NCBI RefSeq assembly: GCF_002104995.1
Contig: NW_024468289.1
Coordinates: 1-64,000 of the forward strand
Direction of reading: 5' to 3'
Source: Linderina pennispora
Taxonomy: Eukaryota; Kickxellomycota; Kickxellomycetes; Kickxellales; Kickxellaceae
Length of the DNA stretch: 64,000 bases
The notes beneath the pieces are model-generated. The model searched no databases and was not told the DNA's origin. It was given only the letters and a program-made list of their open reading frames with translations. The position numbers and the translations under genes are program-made. Positions 40,409 through 49,900 of the stretch are shown here, piece by piece (positions within the stretch are counted from its first letter, which is position 1; every line of letters starts with the position of its first letter).

Positions 40409-41121
40409 GTTTATTATCTTAATTTATTTAATATAAAACAATTATCATGATCAGATAACATATATATTCATGTATTTAAAACTCAATATAATTCACATAT
40501 GTATTTCAAACTTATAACAACTAAATTTATTATAATAGCACGTTTAGTCATAATTTGAATAATATGATTATTATAAATTTAAATCATATAGTGAGAAAAT
40601 GTAAGATTTCTATAGTATTAAAACGTAAATCAATAACTCTATCTATTGTCGAATAATACAATAGATAATAATTATTATATTTCAAAATGAGTGGAAATTA
40701 TCAATTGTTTGTATTTATAGCGTATTATTATATAAGTAATAATTTGTATGTATCATAACGTTGTACGTTCAATATATTGATAATAGCGTAAATAATTTTA
40801 AGCACATTATCAGCGCAATATATTATTAAAATAGTTTAATAATAAAGATATGTCGTGTGATGAGTTATACAACGATGCTTATAGGAGGAACTTTAGACTC
40901 GCATGATATAGTCAAAGAGTATTTATCCTCCCGCATAAATATATTTTGAAAGTTAATGATGATTTAAAATATATTATTACAAATTTAACAATATATTAGA
41001 CTTTAGAATAAAACCATTAAATTAACTAACAATTAGATAGACATACTTAGATGCATGCTAATATTAATGAAAATATGACACTACGCCTCAACATTTTAAA
41101 ATAACAAAGCAATAAAATCGT
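40409..41121. other. AT-rich gap with a tiny remnant
   Basis: At 40850-40999 on the plus strand a short frame starts MSCDELYNDAYRRNFRLA, stops, and continues for 30 residues to a second stop. It may be a gene scrap. Nothing else was seen. Confidence 0.35.
41094..41101. terminator. TTTTAAAA after the 41122 gene
   Basis: Lies 20 bp past the stop of the small secreted protein gene. Confidence 0.5.
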
Positions 41122-41637
41122 TCAAATTTCTATTTTCTTTATTCCGAGATTTTGTATGGCTTTCAATAAATCTTCTCTTATTTCCATACTTTGGTTAGTA
41201 GAGTTATTCATTATAGGAGAAAACATTCTTAGTGGTGTTATTTCACTAGCAAGCCAAGCAAACCATGTATTCGTGCTTTCCAAGCAGAATGTGCTGAATA
41301 TTGGGCTTTCATCAGCTGTACATGCTATTCCTGCAACTGAGTACATTCCACTACCTATTTTAGATAGTTTGAAGGATTCTTTATAATTATTAGTTCCTCT
41401 GAGTTCTACTTCATCCCAATTGTTTTTATTGGACCACCATTTTACTTGCCATCCTCCCTGATCTATTTCAATATCTTGATTCCAGTCGGTCACAGTTTTT
41501 CTGATTATCCTCTTACTGTCTTGTACCACATATACACCCGCTTTTCTAAATAGTGCATTTTTTCCGGTCATAAGCAATGCCATTCTTACATGACCATGGC
41601 ATATCGCGAATAAAGCAAACAAGATTAGAAACTTCAT
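41122..41637 (-). CDS. Small secreted protein, 171 residues
   Basis: A clear signal peptide (MKFLILFALFAICHG) is followed by a Trp-rich domain (DWNQDIEIDQGGWQVKWWS, then NNWDEVEL) and a C-terminal part with two cysteines and FCLESTNTWFAWL. The end of the broken gene at 14012 also contains a Trp/Phe-Ala-Trp element, but the relation is too weak to claim. It lies directly downstream of the gene at 41655, with 17 bp between, and may be co-transcribed. Confidence 0.72.
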   Translation of the reverse strand: MKFLILFALFAICHGHVRMALLMTGKNALFRKAGVYVVQDSKRIIRKTVTDWNQDIEIDQGGWQVKWWSNKNNWDEVELRGTNNYKESFKLSKIGSGMYSVAGIACTADESPIFSTFCLESTNTWFAWLASEITPLRMFSPIMNNSTNQSMEIREDLLKAIQNLGIKKIEI

Positions 41638-41644
41638 TTTAAAA
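41637..41644. terminator. TTTTAAAA between 41655 and 41122 genes
   Basis: Lies 10 bp past the stop of the 41655 gene and touches the start codon of the next gene, so the two genes may make separate messages. Confidence 0.45.
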
Positions 41645-41654
41645 AAAGTTATTT

Positions 41655-42362
41655 TTATATACTATCTTCTATAGTAATAAGCACATTATCTTGCCCTAGG
41701 TGAGGATTGCATAAAATTCTTCTTAGATACGTACTGTTGATTACTTTATGGAATGGCGGATTCTTACCAAACAGATGACACTCTTCTTCAGATTTTATAG
41801 CGACCCAGAACCATTTGGTTAAGAAATAGTTGAATTTGTTAAAGAGAATATTTCCCTCAGTATTCACGTTGTCTAAGTTGGGGAGCTTGAATGTATTTTT
41901 ACTTAATGGAAAAATATGCTCGGATCTATCGTCTACCAGAATCATTATACCATCTCCGGCAAAACAAATTTCTTCATCATCAAACTCCATCCATTCTACG
42001 TCTTCCTCGACTTTCTTAATCGCCTGTGTTATATATTTCTTTCTTATTTCACGAAATTCTTCTTTGTACTTTATATATTCCCAATAATCTGCGAGTTTTT
42101 CTCTGGAATTTTCTACGAAATTGACAAAACCAGTGACATTAACGCCCCCTGTTATAGTTTTTTCGGCGAAATTACTTAGGTCTATATAAGAAAGACTATT
42201 TTTTTCATCAATCAAACAATAGAACGAACTAAAGTTTTGACATTCTTTCATAATTTCTGAAGTAGTTGGTTTTCTATCCATATTTATAACATTTGGGAAC
42301 ATCTCAGATTTTTTTATAGATTCTCTTACTGAGAATATAACTAGATCTTTAAATACTTTCAT
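41655..42362 (-). CDS. Unknown protein, paralogue of 31011
   Basis: This 235-residue protein aligns end to end with the 31011 product, with identical blocks such as KPPTSEIMKECQNF-like, EKLADYWEYIK, FAGDGIMILVD and HLFGKNPPFHKV. The duplication includes upstream DNA. Here the next gene downstream is a secreted protein, which the 31011 copy lacks. The product has no export signal of its own. Confidence 0.8.
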   Translation of the reverse strand: MKVFKDLVIFSVRESIKKSEMFPNVINMDRKPTTSEIMKECQNFSSFYCLIDEKNSLSYIDLSNFAEKTITGGVNVTGFVNFVENSREKLADYWEYIKYKEEFREIRKKYITQAIKKVEEDVEWMEFDDEEICFAGDGIMILVDDRSEHIFPLSKNTFKLPNLDNVNTEGNILFNKFNYFLTKWFWVAIKSEEECHLFGKNPPFHKVINSTYLRRILCNPHLGQDNVLITIEDSI

Positions 42363-42475
42363 AGGATATGTGTTATATATTTATCTAAAATAATATTTTA
42401 ACAGTTTTTAAATGTATTGTCTCATGATAATTAACTGTAAATAATTGAAATATTTTATTGTTTGAATTAGAAACA

Positions 42476-42600
42476 TTGAGTTACCTTAGATGCTTAATAA
42501 CCCGTTTAAATTTTTAGTCACTGACTGTATCATATAGTTGTATCATAATGTATATAATTATTCTACTTAATAAAGGGATATTGATATAAAAAATTAAAAT
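42476..42600. repeat. Noncoding repeat, copy 3 (second block)
   Basis: GAGTTACCTTAGATGCTTAA begins this block, parallel to 31849 and 30860. It lies about 115 bp upstream of the start codon at 42362. Confidence 0.65.
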
Positions 42601-42784
42601 AATATGTTAGTAAATCAATCGACAATATTTTTTATATATGAAAGAGTTAACTTATTGTTAGTTTTATAATTATATAAAAAAATTACTCTTTTAAATATAT
42701 AAATTAATTCCTCCAGAAATTAAGATAATTTTGCAATATATAATGTTTATGTTAGAGTTTCTTCTTGAAAGTAAATATCGTGAT

Positions 42785-43468
42785 TCTATATAATAATTAA
42801 TTTAACACAAAAACATATAAAGATTACAGTATTTGGGAGTTTTGATTTTAAATTTATATGTTATTAATCTTAGACATATGTTCTAAATATTGACAATCGG
42901 AAATTATAAAACTAATTGTGTGAATAAATACTGTTATAATAATGTATTAGTGTGTACCTGCGCCAGATCATCAAGTTTAACAAATTCAAATTCATATATG
43001 CTATAAAATGTAAGAATTGTAATATGCGTGGTTATGTTCGAATATAATCTCTGAATATCTTTTATATATCCGATGACTTTATTCTATAATATTTTAAAAC
43101 AAAAATTTGATACTCGATTATGATCATGTAAATTAGGTTAGTTTGTTAATTTAATATAGTGTTGTACCTTTTCAAATTCATTAATGCAAACTTAATTTTT
43201 TAAAATCAATGTATGATTAACATATCTTTAATTGCATATATGTCTTTCTGAATTTGGTTTATTCTTGTATTTATTTTATCTTTAATAGCAAATAAAAAAT
43301 ATTAGACTCAGATCAAGTAGTTATAATTTCTTATGATATATTTAGCATGATCATATTTAAGAAGAGTCAGACGTTTGTAGAATATGTTTCTAATTATTAG
43401 ATAATGCATATTATTTGTTATACTATATATTCAAGACATGAACTATTTATAATGTGTCATTATATAGT
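42785..43468. repeat. Duplicated noncoding segment, 43-kb copy
   Basis: Counterpart of 32240-32860, with an extra insertion near 43000-43080. The minus-strand reading around 42950-43000 gives VKLDDLAQVHTNTLL followed by a stop, which may be the last trace of a gene's C-terminus. The match ends abruptly at about 43468. Confidence 0.7.
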
Positions 43469-43469
43469 T

Positions 43470-43960
43470 ATTATGTTGTTACCATTTTAAAAGTATAATT
43501 CAATTTGATAGATAATATATTAGTTGTTCATATCTTCTACCGTAACATTCATTCAAGTAGTACATAAAATATATAACACACAAAATAAATCTAACTCTTG
43601 ATATTTATCTAGTATTAGATTTAGTAAATTTATATTGTCAATAATTCATAACTAAAATGTAAATACTTAAAAAACTAATTGTGATCTGTTCTTGTGTACA
43701 AATAGAAGTGAAATATGTATTAGTTCTATCGCACAAAAATCTGATATATGATAATAACTGTGTAATTAATAACTATTCTTATATACAAATATTTCATTTT
43801 AATTATAAAAAATTATATCATTATCAATATCTACCTTACAATCGATATATTAGTAGTCTATACTCTAGGAAATAGAAATAGTTTGTGATATCGCTTTACC
43901 AAAATGCCACGTAATAAAACATATGATATAAATTATTGTTTTAGAAAATATCTACTTCAA
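43470..43960. repeat. Displaced copy of the 37-kb promoter region
   Basis: From about 43475 the sequence switches to a copy of 37090-37500 (GTTGTTACCATTTTAAAAGT and following). The gene that lies beside that sequence at 36415-37089 is absent here, so the segment is an orphan promoter joined to the end of another duplication. Confidence 0.6.
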
Positions 43961-45037
43961 GTATTAATCAACTTATAATAAGTAATAATTTCAAACAGAT
44001 GAATGCAATTGGGTAGCTGTTATATTTTAAAATAGAGGGGGTATTTGTTGAGATAGGTGTTAACAAACACATCTGTAGTGTATGGGCACGTGAGACTAGC
44101 CACGAGGGAACAAAGCACACCCTTAGGACGCACAGATAAAAGGCTGTATGCGACAGATTTATTCTTTTACTCAAAATACAAATACGTCACATCGATTATG
44201 AGGTACCTCATAATAAATACTGCCGATGTTTATAGTTTTGAAATAAGTTATTTTCTCGTATTCGATTTCAAAATATGCGCCAATTGTGACACCCTAGAGC
44301 GACATGAAAGATTGGGTAAAGTTGATAATCAGCAAATGTTTTAGATTGGATATATTTTGAACAAGATAAGATTTACTTCATTGCTAAGTCATCTATATAT
44401 TTATTATACCTCTTCAAGGTACTGTATATGTTTATATAAATACTTTTATAAACAACTGTTTGTACAAAAAGAGTTGACAGCATACAGAAAGAAATCTTGG
44501 TATTGAGTTATTGTGACTTAAGAAATGTGCTTGTTTCAAATATAATAAGATATGATGACTATTACAAGTTGGGAGTATGCGGTGTTTACTCTAATTTGTA
44601 TGAGTATTATTGCTATATTTATGAGTTTGGTATCTCGAATAAAATTGTGTAATATATTCTAAATATAAACTCTTAGAAAAAAATTTAAGTTTTTACGATA
44701 ATACTAGTTGATAATTTTTTAAAAGGTAATCCGGAGATAGCTCAATTTCTTATATAACTTCTTGCAATTGTTAGTAAGAGATTACTGATTAGAATATGGT
44801 CGGTTAAAAATATTTATATATAAAATAAATAGTTGACCTAATTATCGGTAGGTATAGCAAACCCCTAAATCATTATTGATGTTTTAAAACATTGTATTCG
44901 TTATTAACATCATGATTAAAAAATTTGTGAAGAGTAATATTATCTGGAGAAGCAAAAAAGACGCTTCAACAGTGAGAAACATGACTGATACTTTTATCAA
45001 ATGATTATATATCAATCTGATTCTTTGTGTGGTCCAA
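43961..45037. other. Gap with unassigned GC-richer patch
   Basis: A patch at about 44040-44180 is much less AT-rich than its surroundings. It lies in a plus-strand frame open from 44057 to 44344 without an early ATG, the end of which reads ICANCDTLERHERLGKV. It may be a displaced gene fragment. TTTTAAAA near 44882 has no gene end beside it. Confidence 0.35.
44552..44662 (+). CDS. Possible small membrane protein
   Basis: A 36-residue frame made almost entirely of one membrane-spanning stretch (YAVFTLICMSIIAIFMSLV) with a short basic tail. Short proteins of this type are common in large viruses but also arise by chance. Confidence 0.25.
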   Translation: MMTITSWEYAVFTLICMSIIAIFMSLVSRIKLCNIF

Positions 45038-45385
45038 TTAACACCATATTTCTCCATTAAGATTGTACTGTTGTATATTTCCTGATGTCTGGAAAACGGA
45101 ATTAACTTTTAATAGAATATCGATTCCTTTTCTTGAAACTCCAATAAGACCTTCCTTTTCATCAACTATAACAGATGTCCAGCTGCTTGACGAGTTAACA
45201 AATACAGGACTTCCTGATGTACTATGCTGGGATAGCACCACTACACCATCATCCATTAGAGTAATATCACTAAAGCTAATATACCCCGAACCAGATGACC
45301 CTCCACCTACTGCTCCTTTTATTTTCAAACAACCTTGAGCGCTAGAAAGAAGAAGTAGAAACACTGAAAAAATCGCAGAATTCAT
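45038..45385 (-). CDS. Small secreted protein, 115 residues
   Basis: The signal peptide MNSAIFSVFLLLLSSAQG precedes a mature part of about 97 residues with one cysteine at each end and a Gly/Ser-rich, beta-type sequence between. This suits a compact disulphide-closed beta sandwich. It is divergent from the secreted protein at 45422, with only 36 bp between the starts, which indicates shared expression. Candidate effector or toxin-accessory protein; function unknown. Confidence 0.72.
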   Translation of the reverse strand: MNSAIFSVFLLLLSSAQGCLKIKGAVGGGSSGSGYISFSDITLMDDGVVVLSQHSTSGSPVFVNSSSSWTSVIVDEKEGLIGVSRKGIDILLKVNSVFQTSGNIQQYNLNGEIWC

Positions 45386-45421
45386 TTATAATTGACGTAT
45401 ATATTTCAGAAGTTTGATAAC

Positions 45422-46135
45422 ATGAGATTTTTATACATCATTTTTATAGCGGGTGTCTGCGCCGCTTCTGAGATTGGAGTAGGTGTTAGCCCTTATGCTA
45501 TTCCTCCTGGAGAGAGGAATTATGGAAATAGTGTTTCTATTCTGATGGACAACTCAACTCTTTGGACTGGATCTCAGTTGTTTGGAAACCATGACCACAG
45601 CAATATAGCTATGGCTCTCTCTCAAGGAGCATGGACTAACAAGGGATGGCTTTATGCTGATATGATTCCTGGAGGAAAGGCTGGATGTGGACCATGGACC
45701 ATGAAAGATTTTTCTTTTTCGGAACCAACTTTTCCTTCAAGTTATTCTTCTAAAGACATGGATCTAGTGAAGGTTGCAAATCAGGCTTGTCTCCAGAGAA
45801 TGTCTAATTGGATTGAGGGTATATGTGGAAGAAAAAGCGGACTTTTTACTACTGGGGGATGCTCATGCGGATTCGTATTTGGTGAAAAAATAGATGCTAT
45901 ATCTACAGCAAGAAGTATGATTAGTGATATAATAGATGAAGATATGAAAAAATTTGATAGAGAAAGAAAAGACTTTGTGCCGCCAGCTAAGTGTGATACA
46001 GAGATTGTTATCAGCGTTGATTGTTCTCCTAAATCTAGTATAGATCTAACGATGAGAACTATTATGAATTACATTGGTGGTGAGAAACCGTCATCTTCCT
46101 CTAGTAAGGTGAGACAAATACCTGTGTCCAACTGA
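45422..46135 (+). CDS. Secreted cysteine-containing protein
   Basis: The frame is open from a TTG at 45392, but the ATG at 45422 begins a good signal peptide (MRFLYIIFIAGVCAAS), giving 237 residues. The mature part has about seven cysteines (AGCGPW, QACLQR, GICGR, GCSCGF, KCDTE, DCSPK) and two Gly/Trp-rich stretches. The tail is Ser-rich. No family is recognised. It lies 840 bp from the chitinase gene's 3' end, and could be a separate toxin component or an effector. TTTTAAAA starts 12 bases past the stop. Confidence 0.72.
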   Translation: MRFLYIIFIAGVCAASEIGVGVSPYAIPPGERNYGNSVSILMDNSTLWTGSQLFGNHDHSNIAMALSQGAWTNKGWLYADMIPGGKAGCGPWTMKDFSFSEPTFPSSYSSKDMDLVKVANQACLQRMSNWIEGICGRKSGLFTTGGCSCGFVFGEKIDAISTARSMISDIIDEDMKKFDRERKDFVPPAKCDTEIVISVDCSPKSSIDLTMRTIMNYIGGEKPSSSSSKVRQIPVSN

Positions 46136-46146
46136 TTACAGTGACT

Positions 46147-46154
46147 TTTTAAAA
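46147..46154. terminator. TTTTAAAA after the 45422 gene
   Basis: Begins 12 bp past the stop and 22 bp before the next start codon on the same strand. Confidence 0.5.
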
Positions 46155-46175
46155 TGATATTCTAAAAATATCATT

Positions 46176-46928
46176 ATGTCAGTAATTAGATACTTCAGGA
46201 AATATTTCCAGGAGATAAATTGTTTCATATCGATTGCAAGTTCTTTAATGATGGATATTAAAGTACCTTGTGTTCACAACTTTCCTCTAAGAGGTTTAGA
46301 CCCCTCTTTGTTTGAACTTATATTCAAGGAGGATATCACAAACCCGGAAGAATTGGACTCTTTTATCTCAGACAGATATCCTAACCATCCATTCTACTAT
46401 GTAGTATCTGGTTATATAATTAACAGAAATGGATCAAGGGTTGGTACTAATTACATTAGAAATATCTACACTGGAGAGATGTTGAAAGATCCTTTATTAG
46501 ACAAAATGGTAAAATATATAGGATTAGATGAAAATAAATTCTTAAGGTTAAATAATTTTTTAACTTCCTTTGGAAGAAATAACAACTCTTCTCATTCTTA
46601 TATAATATTTATTCCAGAAGACTCCTCTTGGACTGATCACACATGTTCTATGGTAATTCAGACTTATAAGACATTGGACTTTGATGTTATTAATGAGAAG
46701 GCAGTTAAAACATTTAACGAATTTCAAGACTTTCTCACCGGAGACTTCTATTTTATCTATCAGGATATTGACAGGTACTATATTTCGTCTTATACAGGTT
46801 TACATCTCAATATATCAGAAAAAAGACTTGAAAAGGCTATTCTTATGAATATGCTAGAAGACAGTGGCTTTGAAAGTATAATAAAACTTGAGGGATTTCA
46901 TAATGAAAATAACATTGAAGAAGTCTGA
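46176..46928 (+). CDS. Unknown protein convergent with the chitinase
   Basis: This protein is 250 residues from 46176, or 225 from the ATG at 46251. The first 25 residues look less conserved in style, so the later start is possible. It has no signal peptide and is acidic. FYFIYQDIDRYYISSYTG resembles in pattern IYILWDNDNIQMVDYYTN of the 36415 protein, so the two may belong to one broad family. Its 3' end faces that of the toxin-like chitinase 45 bp away. A cytoplasmic immunity factor is a possibility, based only on position. Confidence 0.65.
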   Translation: MSVIRYFRKYFQEINCFISIASSLMMDIKVPCVHNFPLRGLDPSLFELIFKEDITNPEELDSFISDRYPNHPFYYVVSGYIINRNGSRVGTNYIRNIYTGEMLKDPLLDKMVKYIGLDENKFLRLNNFLTSFGRNNNSSHSYIIFIPEDSSWTDHTCSMVIQTYKTLDFDVINEKAVKTFNEFQDFLTGDFYFIYQDIDRYYISSYTGLHLNISEKRLEKAILMNMLEDSGFESIIKLEGFHNENNIEEV

Positions 46929-46944
46929 TTTAAAAAAATAATAG

Positions 46945-46952
46945 TTTTAAAA
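46945..46952. terminator. TTTTAAAA shared by convergent genes
   Basis: Sits in the 44-bp gap between the 46176 and chitinase stops, 17 and 21 bp from them. As the octamer is its own reverse complement, one copy could serve both strands. Confidence 0.55.
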
Positions 46953-46972
46953 AGACTTTAGATTTGTTATCA

Positions 46973-49900
46973 CTATCTTATGTTTAACATTGGAAGTGGA
47001 TCCTGTCTTCCGTTCCTATCTAAGTTGGGATAATTGTATTGTGCGACTGGGGCAGGTGCAAATATATGATCGAGACAGTGTTCAGGAAGGCTAGCTATGA
47101 CCACATTGAACATATCTCCCTCAAGAATAACTCCATCATTGTCAACGTGTCTTTGATTGTTAGGTCCTGCCATTAAAGACGGCATATCATGTCTGTAAGG
47201 GTTAGTAATAGGGTCATGGGGCAAGACAGGATCTCTAAGAATCCAACTATGAACTAAAGTATAGGCACCTCTAAGAGCTGTTGATATCCTTCTTGGATTA
47301 CCTAGGACCGATACTTCATTAGTATCAGCTCTCGCATAGAACCTAATAAGATTAGAACCGTCTATTTGATTGTCATTTTCATCAACCATTCCCACTTGTG
47401 CTTCAGTTGCGGTCATCCCATTTCTCAGAACTAGGCCATCTATAGTTGATTGAAGTGGAAATTCTTCTCTGTCATATCCTGCCATACGAACTCTTGTCAC
47501 TGTTCCTCCAACTATCGCATTGCCGTACCCACATACAAATCCTGATGTTGAGCCCCGATAAGTAGTAGGATTAGTACTTGTGTCTTTTTCATCTCTGTCG
47601 GGCTTCCTCTTCCTGTTACCTTGACCGTCTCTTGTGAACACTCTTTGTCCTGTTCTAAGAATATACCGTGCGACATTACATGCAACACCTGGAGATTCTC
47701 CTCCTGCATTAACATAGTAAACGGGGAGAGTAGGGTCTTCGGGACGGAAAAGCTCTCCTATTTGACAAAGAGGAACATTAGCAAACTCGCTTGGTATTCT
47801 CAAGTTATCTATATTAATTCTCTTTTTAAGTGTGATTAAGTCTATCCGAGGAAATAAATCATTAGAACTGTTATGATCTTCGGGAATACAAATATCAAAT
47901 GCGTCTGGAGCGTCTTCGTAATAGTTTAAAGAGTCACCAATTTCATCCAAGCCGCAAAGCCCATTATCCCAAAAACTTCCTACCTTTCCTACTATTTCAT
48001 AAAAACTCTCCCAGGCGTCATTCCATAATTCTTTCATGTTATTCCTGAACCAGTTGAGTGCTGAGTATATAGAGTCAGGGTTGTTGTCTTCTGCTATAGA
48101 ATTAACAAGATAGCTCAACTGCTGCCTGTATGGATCAGGGACACTACTATCATCAGCCAATTTACTGATAGCATCGATTACCACTTTAGAAATATGAACT
48201 ATAAGTGAAAAACCTGCGAATCCTTTACACTTCTGAATCCCCCTCTTAGAGACATTCTTATTTATAAAAGCATCTCTCAGGGTTATAAACCTATCTATAA
48301 GTTTTTTGTAGCTTTTAATAAAATTACTATCATTCCCCATACCCTGAAGCCCCCCTCTTACTAACATATCCATCCTTCCCATCACGTCATTGATATAGAT
48401 AATTATAGCATCATCTTTTTCCTCATCAGAGCACTTTGATTCTTCTATATTAATATCTATATTGCATTTTGCAACTATTTCACCATTACCACTACCGTTA
48501 CTATTTCCTAACAAATCAACAGCCCATTCTACTATTCCCCCCGTATGCCATGTATTCTGGTATGTTGTCTCTCTTCTTTTATTTGTTGTTTCATCAGTAT
48601 ATGCTACCCAATTGTCACTACCCCATATCATAATACTGCTGTCACTACCAAAGTCCGTAACAACCTTACCGTCTCCTTTCTTGATTATCTCTTGGATTTC
48701 GGCCATCGATATATAACCTGCTGTGTTAGTACATTTGCCCGGCTGTGCACCACTATCAGGACCTGTAAATCTACATACTCCATTAGATTGCCAGCAGTTG
48801 GAATCTGACATCTTAAAGCTTCTCCCATAATTACCAACACCCATGATTACTTTGTTACTATCAACTCCAGCATAAGTCAGAAGAGAGAACATATCTATTA
48901 TTTCTCTGACATCTACATGGCTCTTGAGGAAATTACCGGTATATTTGTTACCGTAATCCCACTGACCGTGAAGATCATAAGTCATGAAGATAATATAATC
49001 AACAACCTTTGACATATCAGCAATAGGAAAACCTTTAAGATACCAATATGATGCTGGCGCCGCGATAGATAGAGTTTTGCTTACAGGCAATTTAGCTCTT
49101 AACTTTTTCAGAAATACCAGATAGTTAGGTCCATCAGCGATTTTACCAGGTGGAATACCAGGAATATCAGGAGCGCCAGGATACTCCCAGTCAATATCTA
49201 ATCCGTCAAGATTATTATCATTGGCGAACTTAACTAAGTTGCTCACTGTGACATCAACGTTACTTGGCAACATAGCATTACGAAGATGTTCATAAGTGGA
49301 TATATCAGTGCTGATACCCCATCCCCCAAAGCTAAGAATCTTTTTAATGCTGGGAATACTTTTGAATTTCTCGAATTCATTGGAAGCGTATTTATCCATA
49401 GTTACTTGTAAGTTAGTTCCTATATCTGCGAAAGAATAATGGATATGAGTATACTTACTCCAGTCCACAGATTTCAATCCACCATTCATACAAGACCAAC
49501 CTGTACTCCAAGTTTCATAATAACCGATTCTCTTAAAGTCTGCAGGTTTAGTGGGGTTTATCACCATGTCATGCTTTCCACAGTTAGAAAAACAACCAGA
49601 TGTTCCAGGAGATCCAGTAGGAGAATCCTTAATTGCGCAATGATCGGTGCCTAGACCACAAAATCCATCTTTGCTACAGCATGCTTTGAGAGGACATTCA
49701 CTCTTGTATTTGTCCCCGGGAGCTAGATCACCACATTCCGCATCAGGAACGGAATTCGGGCGGGGACTAGTCCCACTACTGAGACAAATTTTAGTATTAA
49801 TCCAAGGATAACCATTATCGCATCCCATCCATCCATAAGTTCCATCTTTACCATTATTATAGGTAAATAGATCATTCTTAGTAAGAGGAGGATAAGCTGC

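Noticed and set aside
48462-48808. Plus-strand frames opposite the chitinase gene
   Set aside because: They are antisense to conserved GH18 sequence and have a hydrophobic, low-quality composition.
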